DNA of 64,000 bases from Methylotenera_A sp046594915 (GCA_046594915.1 JBKJRC010000003.1:248001-312000); one strand, 5' to 3'. Numbered from the stretch's first letter, positions 18,673-28,429 are shown. The notes: a model not told the origin generated them from the sequence alone. Numbers and translations: made by a program.

Positions 18673-19632
18673 ATGCGATTAAGCCAAGCGCTTTTAAATA
18701 ACAATATGCGATATTTTCTGCTGTTATTGCAATTGTTATTCCTGATTTTAACCATTGTTTTTCCGATGCGCGCTGCGAATGCGCAAAGTTGCACTGGACG
18801 TGGGCTGGAGTTACAAGTGCTAGGCTCTGGCGGCCCAGAGATGCAAGACAAGCGTGCGTCCAGCAGTTACCTGATTTGGCTGGATGGCAAAGCGCGTGTG
18901 TTAATTGACAGTGGTGGTGGCAGTGCGCTGCGTTTTGGCGAAAGCGGCGCGCAAATGGCCGATATCGATTTAGTGCTATTTACGCATTTGCACGTAGATC
19001 ACAGCGCCGATTTCCCCGCGCTGATTAAATCGACTTATTTTGAAGATCGCACGCGGCCGTTACCAGTTTATGGGCCAATTGGAAATGCAGCATTTCCCAG
19101 TACGCAAGAGTTTGTGCAAGTCATGTTTGGTTTAAAAGGTGCTTATCGATATCTAAACGACTTTATTGAGCCTGGCAAAGCCAGTTATGCGATTCAAGCA
19201 AGTAATGTTGCCATAAACGCACAGGAAGTAAAGCAGATATTCAATCAAAACGGCATTAAGGCTAGCGCCACACAAATGCGGCATGGTGGCGTGCCCGCAC
19301 TAGCGTGGCGCATCGATATCGCTGAAAAAAGCCTTGTTTTTAGTGGCGATACCAATGGAAATAACGGCAATTTGCAACGACTAGCGCACGCTGCCGATTT
19401 GCTGGTTGCGCATAATGCAGTGCCAGAAAGCGCTACGGGCGCTGCACGCAATTTGCATATGACACCAAGTGTTATTGGCCGTATTGCGGCCGAAGCTAAA
19501 GTCAAACAATTAGTTTTGTCGCACCGTATGTTACGCACTTTAGGCCGTGAGGCGGAAACACTGCAGGCAATTGCGCAGAATTTTGTAGGAAAACCCGTTT
19601 TTGCGGATGATTTGGATTGTTTTGCGCCTTAA
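18673..19632 (+). CDS. Exported metallo-beta-lactamase-fold hydrolase
   Basis: MBL-fold protein of the RNase Z/arylsulfatase-like branch. Residues 1-38 form a signal peptide (FLLLLQLLFLILTIVF then AANAQ), so the product is probably periplasmic. Metal ligands: THLHVDHSAD (H-x-H-x-D-H) near 98-107, and FSGDTNGN and LSHRML further on. The ATG at residue 12 would leave a shorter leader and is equally possible. Substrate unknown; periplasmic location argues against an RNA substrate. It follows glk by 18 bases but shares no obvious function with it. Confidence 0.8.
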   Translation: MRLSQALLNNNMRYFLLLLQLLFLILTIVFPMRAANAQSCTGRGLELQVLGSGGPEMQDKRASSSYLIWLDGKARVLIDSGGGSALRFGESGAQMADIDLVLFTHLHVDHSADFPALIKSTYFEDRTRPLPVYGPIGNAAFPSTQEFVQVMFGLKGAYRYLNDFIEPGKASYAIQASNVAINAQEVKQIFNQNGIKASATQMRHGGVPALAWRIDIAEKSLVFSGDTNGNNGNLQRLAHAADLLVAHNAVPESATGAARNLHMTPSVIGRIAAEAKVKQLVLSHRMLRTLGREAETLQAIAQNFVGKPVFADDLDCFAP

Positions 19633-19667
19633 TTTCGACTCTTAAGGATTGTGCTTTAGTTTTCGCC

Positions 19668-20789
19668 TTAATAGCTATCAACAGCCTCACTCAAACGATT
19701 TTTATGATTATTTAACGCCCAAGCCACGTGTTCACGCACCAGTTCGTTCCTGTCATTTTTGCGTGCTTTTAATGCGTTAACTATTTCGGGCGTGCTTGCA
19801 GCATTGCCCAAACCAACCGCAATATTTCGCAACCATTGCGTGTAGCCAATTCTGTAAATGGCGCTGCCAGTCGTGTTTTGCTTAAATATTTGTTCAGTCC
19901 ATTTAAAACACTCCACCAAACTAATATCATCCAGACCATTTTTAATCGCAAAATCTGGTTCTTTGCTCACTTGGGCAAACTTATTCCACGGGCAAACCAA
20001 TTGGCAATCATCGCAACCATATACGCGATTGCCAATTAGTGGCCTGAATTCTATTGGTATGCTGCCTTTTAGCTCTATGGTCAGGTAAGAAATGCAACGC
20101 CTTGCATCAACCTGGTAAGGCGCGACAATGGCTTGGGTCGGGCAAATATCGATACAACTGCTACAACTGCCACAATGATTTGTCGCGGCTTCATCTGTTT
20201 TAAGCGGTAAATTGGTGTAGATTTCACCGATAAAAAACCAGGAGCCACGATTTTTGTTCAGCAACAAAGTGTGTTTGCCACGCCAGCCCAAACCTGCTTT
20301 TTCGGCAAGTGCTACTTCCAGCACGGGCGCGCTATCGGTAAATACGCGGTAACTAAAATCGCTGATATTAAAACCGCCAATATTAAGCTGGGCTATTTCA
20401 GATTGAATTTTTTCGCTGAGTTTTTGTAATTTGTTGCGCATCACTTTGTGATAGTCACGCCCTAGTGCATAACGCGAGATAAACGCTTTTCCGCTATCGT
20501 GCATCACCATCTCGCTGTTCGCAGCGTTGGGCGGCAAATAATCCAATCTGGCAGAAATCACGCGGATAGTATTTGGCACTAAATCGGCAGGGCGGGTTCG
20601 CTTCACCCCATGTTTTGCCATATAATCCATTTCACCATGAAAACCCTTAGCAATCCACGCTTGATGTTCAGTTTCTGCCGACTGCAAATGCGTATCGGTA
20701 ATACCGATTTGATTAAAGCCCAGCGCCACTCCCCAGCTTTTTATGTCGGCAGAAAGCTTTGCCCAGTCGTTGCTTGAATTTACTTGCAT
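19668..20789 (-). CDS. queG: Epoxyqueuosine reductase QueG
   Basis: Cobalamin- and Fe-S-dependent enzyme for the last step of queuosine biosynthesis in tRNA. The N-terminal DUF1730 region, then an eight-Cys ferredoxin-like module with CGSCSSCIDICPTQAI and CDDCQLVCPWNKF for two [4Fe-4S] clusters, then a C-terminal HEAT-like region. 373 residues, normal. Its ATG (20787-20789) abuts the ATG of divergent tsaE, so its promoter must lie inside tsaE or the true start is later. Confidence 0.95.
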   Translation of the reverse strand: MQVNSSNDWAKLSADIKSWGVALGFNQIGITDTHLQSAETEHQAWIAKGFHGEMDYMAKHGVKRTRPADLVPNTIRVISARLDYLPPNAANSEMVMHDSGKAFISRYALGRDYHKVMRNKLQKLSEKIQSEIAQLNIGGFNISDFSYRVFTDSAPVLEVALAEKAGLGWRGKHTLLLNKNRGSWFFIGEIYTNLPLKTDEAATNHCGSCSSCIDICPTQAIVAPYQVDARRCISYLTIELKGSIPIEFRPLIGNRVYGCDDCQLVCPWNKFAQVSKEPDFAIKNGLDDISLVECFKWTEQIFKQNTTGSAIYRIGYTQWLRNIAVGLGNAASTPEIVNALKARKNDRNELVREHVAWALNNHKNRLSEAVDSY

Positions 20790-21299
20790 ATGGTGAATGA
20801 TATTACACTTAACCCCAACAATGCTTCTTCTAGCAGCATTTTATTTAATGCTATTTTGCTGGAAGATGAAGCAGCAACTTTGGCGGCTGGCGCGCAATTC
20901 TGCAACCGTGTAGTTGCTGGATTAACCATTTTTTTACATGGCGATTTGGGTGCAGGTAAAACCACTTTTACCCGCGGATTTTTGCGTGGTTTAGGGTTTT
21001 CGGGTAAAGTAAAAAGCCCCACTTATACACTGGTTGAGTCTTATATTTTGGCGGATTTTACTGTATATCATTTTGATTTATATCGATTTATCGATGAAGA
21101 AGAATGGGAAGCGGCTGGCTTTAGAGAATATTTTAATCCGCAGAGTATCTGTATAATCGAATGGCCTGAAAAAGCAGGGCATTTATTGCCAGAACCCGAT
21201 ATTCAGGTGCATTTAACGCATCATCACAGTAAACGAAAAATCCAGTTTTTAGCCAGTACGCAGCAAGGTGAACAATGTTTAAACCAACACAATACTTAA
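20790..21299 (+). CDS. tsaE: tRNA threonylcarbamoyladenosine biosynthesis ATPase TsaE
   Basis: P-loop ATPase that works with TsaB/TsaD to make t6A at position 37 of ANN-decoding tRNAs. Walker A is HGDLGAGKTTFTRG near 50-63; KSPTYTLVESY, HFDLYRF and IIEWPEKA are the usual TsaE blocks. About 169 residues; the N-terminal 25 are unconserved, so a later start is possible. I took the ATG at 20790, directly adjoining the queG start; a TTG two codons upstream would overlap queG. The amidase gene follows closely, the standard tsaE-amiC pairing. Confidence 0.94.
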   Translation: MVNDITLNPNNASSSSILFNAILLEDEAATLAAGAQFCNRVVAGLTIFLHGDLGAGKTTFTRGFLRGLGFSGKVKSPTYTLVESYILADFTVYHFDLYRFIDEEEWEAAGFREYFNPQSICIIEWPEKAGHLLPEPDIQVHLTHHHSKRKIQFLASTQQGEQCLNQHNT

Positions 21300-21308
21300 T
21301 GTTGCAAA

Positions 21309-22769
21309 ATGTTTATGCCGATAAAGCATGTCATTAAAGATGATATCGCTATTAAGTATAATGTGACCATGTCAAATTTAGTGCCAAATAAAGTGTTAAG
21401 TAAAGTAATATTAAACACAATAGTAAAGCAATTTTTAGTGCTTGCTAGTTGGATTTTACTTAGTTTAAATGTACATGCCGCCAACTCAATTACAGCTGCC
21501 CGTGTGTGGCCTGCGCAAGATTACACCCGTATTACGCTGGAATCTGAACAGCCAATTAAATACCAACTGATTGTTTTAAAAAATCCCGATAGGCTTGCGC
21601 TGGATATTGAAAATATTGATTTAAACAGTGCACTTAAAACCTTAACAGATAAGATTTTATCGAGCGACCCGTATATTAAACAAGTGCGTGTTGCTAATTT
21701 TCAGGCCAATGTAGTGCGCATTGCGGTTGATTTAAAAGGTGAAATTAAGCCCAATATTTTTGCATTGCCACCCGCAGGCGATTATAAATATCGATTGGTG
21801 CTGGATATTTACCCATTGCAAGATGCGTTAATGGCAATGTTGATGAAGAAAAGTGAAGAAGATAACAAGCCAGAAATCGTTAATAATAACCAGCCCAAAC
21901 CGATTATTGAGCCGTTGCCGCCAAGCTCTGGCGAAGCAGCAGACGCAGTTGAATCGCCAGCTTCTGAACCATCCATTAACGGTAACGATAATATAGAAAA
22001 ACCCATTAATACAGAAAAACCGAATAATGCAGAAAAACCCAGTTCAAAAAGCAAAGACAACACGCGTTTAATTACCATTGCAATTGATGCAGGCCATGGC
22101 GGTGAAGATCCTGGCGCACGCGGTGCTAACGGCAGCCACGAAAAAGTCATCACCTTGGCGCTGGCAAAAAAATTAAAAGCCAAAATTGATGCAGAGCCCA
22201 CTATGCGCGGCGTATTGACGCGCGATGGCGATTATTTTATCCCGCTCGGCACGCGCGTGGTTAAGGCGCGTAAATTAAAAGCCGATCTATTTATATCGAT
22301 TCACGCGGATGCTTTTACTAATCCTGCCGCGCGCGGCTCATCGGTGTTTGCATTGTCAGAAAAAGGCGCGACCAGTGCTGGCGCGCGCTATCTGGCTCAA
22401 AAAGAGAATGAATCAGATTTAATTGGTGGCGTCAGTTTAAATGGCAGAGACCCGCTATTAGCTAAAACATTGCTCGATTTATCGCAAGCCGCCACCATTA
22501 ATGACAGTTTAAAGCTGGGAAAACTAGTGCTTGGACATATTGGTGAAATCAATAAACTGCATAAAAATAATGTTGAACAAGCGGGTTTTGCTGTTTTAAA
22601 ATCGCCAGATATTCCCTCTATTTTGGTCGAAACCGCTTTTATCAGCAACCCAGAAGAAGAAAAAAAGCTGAACAACGATGATTACCAGGAAAAGCTGGCT
22701 GATTCAATTTTAAGCGGCATCAAAAAATACTTTGCTGCCAACCCCGCTTTGGCCAGACGCGACAATTAA
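21309..22769 (+). CDS. amiC: N-acetylmuramoyl-L-alanine amidase, AmiC type
   Basis: Periplasmic zinc amidase that cuts peptide stems from septal peptidoglycan during cell separation. A hydrophobic leader ends near HAAN; the ATG at 21369 (residue 21) gives a more normal signal peptide and may be the true start. AMIN domain about residues 60-155 (septal targeting), Pro/Glu/Lys linker about 175-250 with an 18-bp repeat encoding EKP-N-x units (about 22005-22045), then the Amidase_3 domain: DAGHGGEDPGA, the ligand Glu in SHEKVI, SIHADAF and ILVETAFISNPEE. 486 residues. Follows tsaE by nine bases. Confidence 0.94.
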   Translation: MFMPIKHVIKDDIAIKYNVTMSNLVPNKVLSKVILNTIVKQFLVLASWILLSLNVHAANSITAARVWPAQDYTRITLESEQPIKYQLIVLKNPDRLALDIENIDLNSALKTLTDKILSSDPYIKQVRVANFQANVVRIAVDLKGEIKPNIFALPPAGDYKYRLVLDIYPLQDALMAMLMKKSEEDNKPEIVNNNQPKPIIEPLPPSSGEAADAVESPASEPSINGNDNIEKPINTEKPNNAEKPSSKSKDNTRLITIAIDAGHGGEDPGARGANGSHEKVITLALAKKLKAKIDAEPTMRGVLTRDGDYFIPLGTRVVKARKLKADLFISIHADAFTNPAARGSSVFALSEKGATSAGARYLAQKENESDLIGGVSLNGRDPLLAKTLLDLSQAATINDSLKLGKLVLGHIGEINKLHKNNVEQAGFAVLKSPDIPSILVETAFISNPEEEKKLNNDDYQEKLADSILSGIKKYFAANPALARRDN

Positions 22770-22819
22770 TCGTTGCAAACAATTAATTGCAACAAGACAA
22801 ATTTTGAGAGAACACAACA

Positions 22820-23247
22820 ATGGGTAACATCTTGCCGATTAAAGAGTTTGTAGAGACACGCCAACAAATATGAGACACGGCCAAAGAAATTATTTTGGGT
22901 AAAGGCTTTATACAGCGGTTGGTTTGAACGAAATATTAACCGCTGCCAAGGTGCCAAAAGGCTCGTTTTATCACTATTTTAAATCGAAAGAGCAATTTGG
23001 CAGTGCATTATTAGAAGATTACTTTGCTAAATATAGACTGCATTTAGCTGCGCTGTTTGCAAATGATAAAACTGCGGTACAAAAGCTGCTGCATTTTTTT
23101 CAATACTGGATCGATTCACAGACAAGTGACACTGTTGCAGAAAGTTGTTTGGTGGTTAAATTGGGTGCCGAGGTAACCGATTTATCAGAAAATATGCGTT
23201 TAATCCTTAAAAATGGCACCGATAATGTGGTTAAGCGTACTCAATAA
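22820..23247 (+). pseudogene. Broken TetR-family regulator gene
   Basis: Remnant of a TetR repressor. From the ATG at 22820 the frame reads ETRQQI, then TGA at 22871-22873 where a Leu codon is expected, then DTAKEIILGKGF; a two-base surplus (or one-base loss) at about 22910-22911 shifts into the frame TAVGLNEILTAAKVPKGSFYHYF, a textbook TetR helix-turn-helix. The ligand-binding half stops early after NGTDNVVKRTQ, about 50 residues short of the family. So at least three lesions. Its former targets are unknown; the intact gene beside it is the Suv3-like helicase, which is convergent. Confidence 0.88.
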
Positions 23248-23263
23248 TTAAGAGCATTCAATT

Positions 23264-24793
23264 CTAGCGAGCTCTGGCTTGCAGAAGATCTAGTTCGCGT
23301 TGCGTGTCAATATAACCTGCTTGCGTGAGCAAGGCGCGTTCAATATAGCGACTGACTGATTTTCTCAATTGCGGAATCTGCTCAGCATCCACAAAAATCT
23401 GTGGAAACTTATAACTTAACCATGCATATAAGCTGATATTCTGGCTAAGTATTTCTGCGGTTTCTAAATATTGAGCATTGCTTGAATCTAGCCAAACTGG
23501 CGCTGACGGCAAAGCGCGAATCGTGTGTTCAACCACGCTTTTCAGGCACAGCAAATAGTAATCTTTTTCAATATTCACGTTAATCGCAATCGGCGCGCAA
23601 GTGAAAATAAATTTGTCTTTTAAGGATAATTTAGGCGCAAATGTATCGACCAGCAAGGCCTGATTCAGCTGTGCGGCAATTTTACTTAATGCAAATATTG
23701 CATGATTAAATGGCAAGCGATAGACAAAATATTCCAGACATTCTGAAATTTTGGCAGTGTGCAATTGTTTGGCAATCGCTTCTATCTGCTCAATATTGAT
23801 AGCAACCGGCAGCTTATGCAAATCAGACGTATCGTCAGCCGTCAGCATATGCGCGATATGAAAACGCTCTTCACTTTCCATGACACTCACGTAGCCATTA
23901 TCATAAATGCCAAAACGCCCTGCGCGGCCTGCAATCTGGCGCACTTCAGTCGCGTTTAACAAGCGCGATGCCACGCCGTCAAATTTGAATATATTGGCAA
24001 AAATGATGCGCCGAATCGGCAGATTCAAACCCATACCAATCGCATCCGTCGCGACTAAAATATCTGCTTCGCCATTGCAAAAGCGGGCGGATTCATGCCT
24101 GCGCACTTCTGGTGAAAGTGCACCATAAATGCTGGCGACGCGGTAACCCCATTGGCGAAATCTGGCCGAAAAGGTGAGTACATCTTTACGCGAAAACGCG
24201 ATAATTGCATCGCCTTTTTGTAGCTTGGCTTTCAACTTTGGCTTGCTATATCGCGTGCCGCATAAGCTGTCATCTTCTAATATTAACGGCGTCATACGCT
24301 GCAATGTTGTGATTTCAGCGGTTTCCTTTAAGTGCTCAATTGCACTCAAACATAATTTAGTGACAGCGTTTGAGCCGCAAATAAAAACCTGCCGCGCAGG
24401 CACGCCAACTAGCGCGGCAGTCCAGGCGCTACCGCGGTCTGGGTCTTGCAGCATCTGAATCTCATCAATCACTGCCACGTCCACCAACTTGGTCGGATTC
24501 ATCATCTCAATGGTCGACGCGGTGTGCTGTGCACCTGCGATAATTACACGCTCTTCGCCCGTAATCAAGTTACATGGCACGCCTGCTTCCATTAGTCTGT
24601 CACGCACTTCCATCGCTAATAAACGTAATGGCGCAAGATAAACGCCAGATTTTGCCATAATTAAAGTGTTAAGTGCGTGGTAGGTTTTGCCAGAATTGGT
24701 TGGGCCAATATAGAAGTGATGATGGCGCTTTATAGCGCGCGCTTTGGCGAAACTGGCGGTGTAATCATGTAAATTTAAATTGAGCGATTTCAT
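23264..24793 (-). CDS. Suv3-like superfamily 2 helicase
   Basis: DExH-type RNA/DNA helicase related to mitochondrial SUV3. Motifs in order: I GPTNSGKTYHA (residue 29 on), Ia LAPLRLLAMEV, Ib TGEE, II DEIQM (DExH variant), III ICGSN, then the second RecA domain with AFSRKDV, VATDAIGMGLNLP and QIAGRAGRFG (motif VI). The tail, about 330-509, resembles the Suv3 C-terminal region. 509 residues, no organelle-type leader. In mitochondria SUV3 works in RNA turnover with a 3' exonuclease; the bacterial role is not known. Head to head with mutL over 45 bases. Confidence 0.85.
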   Translation of the reverse strand: MKSLNLNLHDYTASFAKARAIKRHHHFYIGPTNSGKTYHALNTLIMAKSGVYLAPLRLLAMEVRDRLMEAGVPCNLITGEERVIIAGAQHTASTIEMMNPTKLVDVAVIDEIQMLQDPDRGSAWTAALVGVPARQVFICGSNAVTKLCLSAIEHLKETAEITTLQRMTPLILEDDSLCGTRYSKPKLKAKLQKGDAIIAFSRKDVLTFSARFRQWGYRVASIYGALSPEVRRHESARFCNGEADILVATDAIGMGLNLPIRRIIFANIFKFDGVASRLLNATEVRQIAGRAGRFGIYDNGYVSVMESEERFHIAHMLTADDTSDLHKLPVAINIEQIEAIAKQLHTAKISECLEYFVYRLPFNHAIFALSKIAAQLNQALLVDTFAPKLSLKDKFIFTCAPIAINVNIEKDYYLLCLKSVVEHTIRALPSAPVWLDSSNAQYLETAEILSQNISLYAWLSYKFPQIFVDAEQIPQLRKSVSRYIERALLTQAGYIDTQRELDLLQARAR

Positions 24794-24838
24794 GCTGCCA
24801 GATTGTGCGTTAAAACAGGTAAAATATCATCATATAAT

Positions 24839-26680
24839 ATGTCGCGCATACAACTTTTACCTAACCAATTAATCAGCCAAATCGCCGCAGGCGAAGTGGT
24901 GGAGCGACCAGCGTCTGCACTGAAAGAACTGCTGGAAAACAGCTTAGATGCGGGCAGCAACGATATCCAAGTTTCGCTGATGCAAGGTGGCATCAAGCAA
25001 TTACGTGTGGCGGATAACGGCAGCGGCATTGCGCAAGATGATTTGAAAATGGCCTTAACCCGCCACGCCACCAGCAAGATTTTTAGTTTAGAAGATTTAG
25101 AATCAGTTGCCAGTTTGGGATTTCGCGGCGAGGCGTTAGCCAGCATCGCATCGGTTTCGCGCACATTGATTGTAAGTCGTGCACTTGAGACCAAACACGC
25201 ATGGCGTATTGCTTCATATGGTAGCGAAATCAGCACAATCCAGCCAGCGGCATTGGATGTCGGTACAGTGATTGAAGTAAGTGATTTGTATTTTAATACA
25301 CCCGCACGGCGTAAATTTCTAAAAACCGATGCGACTGAGTTTGGTCATTGCGAAGCTGCGTTTACCCGCGTGGCATTATCGCGCCCGGATGTCAGCTTTA
25401 CCTTGCAGCATAATGGCAGAGTGTTAAGCCGCTTTGCTGCTATTACAGCAAGCTTAAGCACACCAGTCAAAAGATTCACTGAAATATTAGGCGCAGAATT
25501 TGCCGCAGAAAGCATTGTAGTGGATGAAGAAGCGGCAGGTTTGCGATTGTGGGGCGTTGCCGCAAAACCTACTTTTAATCGTAACAGCCGCGATACGCAA
25601 TATGTGTATGTGAACGGCCGTTTTGTGCGCGATAAACTCATTGCGCATGCTATTCGCCAAGCCTATCAGGATGTTTTGCATCACGATAGACATCCTGCTT
25701 TTGTACTATTTTTAGAGCTTGACCCAAGCTTGGTGGATGTAAATGTACATCCCAGCAAAACTGAAGTGCGTTTTAGAGACGGGCAGGCCATTCACCGCTT
25801 TATTTACCACAGCTTGAATAAAAATCTGGCTACGCCTACAGGAATATCGAATGCGGTTACCGCCAGCCAAGCCGCACATAATCCTTTTGTGTCGCAATAC
25901 ACCAACTCGCCCAATTACCCGCAATATCAAACGCAAATCAACTTAAATGCTAACCAACCACTTGCGTTTTATGACACTTTATTTGGCTCAAATAATCAGC
26001 AAGATCGCCAGTTTGCAAGCCCTGTGTGCTATGCAGATGAGTTTCAAAACGATGCAGCTAATCAGCAAGCGAATGTTAAGGATGATTTTCCGCTAGGTTT
26101 TGCCGTTGCGCAGATTCACGGCGTCTATATATTGGCGCAGAATAAGCTAGGCTTGGTGGTGGTGGATATGCACGCTGCACATGAGCGCATTATGTATGAG
26201 CGACTTAAAAATGCGCTAGATGATAAAGCAGTACCGATGCAGCCGCTATTAATTCCAGTGAGTTTTAATGCCGATAGATTAGAAGTTGCAACCGTGCAAG
26301 AGGAATTGACTTCAGGCCAAACCAACTTACAGCAACTCGGCTTCGAATTCGCCATTCTATCGCCTAATACCTTAGCCGTACGCGCTGTGCCAACCATGCT
26401 GCAAGATGCGAATGTAGTCACTTTAGCGCGCGATGTACTTAAAGATTTACGCGAATTTGGCGCAAGCAGAGCGTTAACTGAACGCAGAAATGAGCTGCTG
26501 GGCACCATGGCATGCCACGCTGCCGTGCGCGCTAATCGCATTTTAACTATCCCAGAAATGAACAGCTTATTGCGCGATATGGAAGCCACAGAACGTAGCG
26601 GAATGTGCAATCACGGTCGCCCAACTTGGTTTCAGGTTTCAATGGCTGATTTGGATAAAATGTTTATGCGAGGTAAGTAA
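24839..26680 (+). CDS. mutL: DNA mismatch repair protein MutL
   Basis: Mismatch repair ATPase and coordinator. GHKL ATPase: ELLENSLDAGS, DNGSGI, RHATSKI, LGFRGEALASIASVS; then the transducer with VNVHPSKTEVRF; a linker around 330-420; and a C-terminal dimerisation domain. That domain holds DMHAAHERIMYE beginning at about D443, ACHAAVRAN and CNHGRPTW, which resemble the metal-binding endonuclease motifs of nicking MutL proteins (with Met for Gln in the first). Start: the ATG at 24839 opens directly on the conserved MSRIQLLPNQLI; the upstream in-frame ATG at 24803 adds 12 unconserved residues. 613 residues. miaA is a few genes away, not adjacent. Confidence 0.96.
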   Translation: MSRIQLLPNQLISQIAAGEVVERPASALKELLENSLDAGSNDIQVSLMQGGIKQLRVADNGSGIAQDDLKMALTRHATSKIFSLEDLESVASLGFRGEALASIASVSRTLIVSRALETKHAWRIASYGSEISTIQPAALDVGTVIEVSDLYFNTPARRKFLKTDATEFGHCEAAFTRVALSRPDVSFTLQHNGRVLSRFAAITASLSTPVKRFTEILGAEFAAESIVVDEEAAGLRLWGVAAKPTFNRNSRDTQYVYVNGRFVRDKLIAHAIRQAYQDVLHHDRHPAFVLFLELDPSLVDVNVHPSKTEVRFRDGQAIHRFIYHSLNKNLATPTGISNAVTASQAAHNPFVSQYTNSPNYPQYQTQINLNANQPLAFYDTLFGSNNQQDRQFASPVCYADEFQNDAANQQANVKDDFPLGFAVAQIHGVYILAQNKLGLVVVDMHAAHERIMYERLKNALDDKAVPMQPLLIPVSFNADRLEVATVQEELTSGQTNLQQLGFEFAILSPNTLAVRAVPTMLQDANVVTLARDVLKDLREFGASRALTERRNELLGTMACHAAVRANRILTIPEMNSLLRDMEATERSGMCNHGRPTWFQVSMADLDKMFMRGK

Positions 26681-26737
26681 ACCAACCAGCCACAAAGTTA
26701 ATTACACAAAGCGTATGGTGTTGCTTATTTAGGCAAG

Positions 26738-28429
26738 TTAACTAAATTTTTGCTTTAAATATCGCCATACTAAACCCTCTGCTAGCTCAATTCCATCAAC
26801 TATATAAGTCATTATTTTAATATTATTCAGTAGCAAAGGCTGTGCTGATTTAGCACTAGCTGTGCCGCAAAATAGAATGCGATCATTCATCTGCATGATA
26901 ATAGATGCGTCGGGTAGTAATATTTGTTGTATGCCTCTTATCAACAAAAGAGGCACTAAATCAAGTTGTTTATCTCGGTCGGCAGGGTCCCACATCAAGT
27001 TTTGCAGTGTTACTTTTGTGTGCTGATTCAACAACTCTGCAACAGCAGGTGCTGATGTGGATTGGATATTGACAACCCATGTTTCTGGGACGGTTTCACC
27101 CATAACACTAACAAGCTGGCTAATCAGTTTATTCGCCCAATTATTGGTTTGGCTTCGAGCCAACACTAAAAATTGCGCCAGCAAAGGTGAAATCATGTGC
27201 GCCAAACATTCATGCGCAATAATGTCAGTCGGTTGCATGGTAATATCCGCATCAAATTGCTTAAATAGTGCATTGTTATGCCGTTTATTTTTGCGAATTA
27301 CTAAGAAAAGTTTAGGATTTAACTCTTTTGCTGTCATCACAATCGATAAGTTATTAATATCGTTATCGGTGCCAGCCACAATCGCCACCGCATGCATAAT
27401 ATCAGCCTCTAACAAAGTTTTGGCCTCTGTACCGCTGCCCACAATACAGATGTCACATTCTGTCAATTCTGGCATGGCTTCCACAATGGTAATGCTTAAG
27501 TGCTCGCGTTCCAAATTCTCCACCACAGACTTGCCAAATCGACCATAGCCACATACAACCCATCGACCGCGTGGTGGATTTTCGGGTGGCGGCAAAGTGT
27601 CGCCTGGCACGCCAGTTAACCATTGATGCAGCAAATAAGTACCCAATGCATGTACACGCATTGCCAGTTGCTCACCAAATAACGTGTAGGGATTGATAAT
27701 GTGATCGGTACCAAAGGATGCCATGTTAGCCGCGACATCTTCGCGCTCTGCTCGAGCAATAACCGGTAAGGTTGGGCGCATCAGCTTGACAGCAACCGCG
27801 ACTGCTAAATTAACTTCATCAATATCGGTAAGTGTCACCACACCACTGCATAGCGGATGGTGTATTCCAGCGCGAACCAAATTTTCTGGTAGTTTCGCAT
27901 CGGCACAAATATAGGGAATAATACTTCTGGGATTGCTAAGCTCAAGTTCATCTAGGCGAAATTGTTGCGACTCAATAATGACTACGCGCATGCCTTTTTC
28001 GTCTAATATTTTAGCTAATAGGCTGGCCGATTCACCATAGCTGCACAAAATATAAAACTGCTCTTGTAGCAATCTGACATCGCGTGTAAAGCGATTGGTA
28101 GAAATGGCCTGTTTTAAGCTTGTGTCTTGCAGCAAGGTAATAATTTTGCCGATGCCGTAAAACCATGGAATAACGGTAAAGTAAATCGAGAAAGTAGTCC
28201 AAATGCGTTGTGCCTGGCTAAAAGCATAAGGTACTTCGCCATAACCAATTGTAGTAGCGGTGTAACTGATGACGTAGAACGCTTGAAAAATACTCATGTG
28301 CCAGATATTGCCATTTACATCGATGCCTGGCATTAGCGTTAAACCTAGTGTGGCAATTGCAAAGCTTGCAATAATCAATATGAGTGGCCGCCTTAAGCGC
28401 CGTAATATTAAAAATAAAATGCTATCCAT
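26738..28429 (-). CDS. Two-helix potassium channel with two RCK/TrkA-N domains
   Basis: K+ channel of the 2TM class. Helix 1 about 15-33, pore loop with filter TTIGYGE (59-65), helix 2 about 78-98. Two Rossmann-like TrkA-N domains follow: FYILCSYGESASLLAKIL (about 127 on) and WVVCGYGRFGKSVVENL (about 280 on); the second keeps the GxGxxG nucleotide loop, the first has GES in that place. A C-terminal TrkA-C-like region ends the 563 residues. Probably mediates ligand- or nucleotide-gated K+ flux. The small membrane protein gene upstream on the same strand is likely its partner. Confidence 0.87.
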   Translation of the reverse strand: MDSILFLILRRLRRPLILIIASFAIATLGLTLMPGIDVNGNIWHMSIFQAFYVISYTATTIGYGEVPYAFSQAQRIWTTFSIYFTVIPWFYGIGKIITLLQDTSLKQAISTNRFTRDVRLLQEQFYILCSYGESASLLAKILDEKGMRVVIIESQQFRLDELELSNPRSIIPYICADAKLPENLVRAGIHHPLCSGVVTLTDIDEVNLAVAVAVKLMRPTLPVIARAEREDVAANMASFGTDHIINPYTLFGEQLAMRVHALGTYLLHQWLTGVPGDTLPPPENPPRGRWVVCGYGRFGKSVVENLEREHLSITIVEAMPELTECDICIVGSGTEAKTLLEADIMHAVAIVAGTDNDINNLSIVMTAKELNPKLFLVIRKNKRHNNALFKQFDADITMQPTDIIAHECLAHMISPLLAQFLVLARSQTNNWANKLISQLVSVMGETVPETWVVNIQSTSAPAVAELLNQHTKVTLQNLMWDPADRDKQLDLVPLLLIRGIQQILLPDASIIMQMNDRILFCGTASAKSAQPLLLNNIKIMTYIVDGIELAEGLVWRYLKQKFS

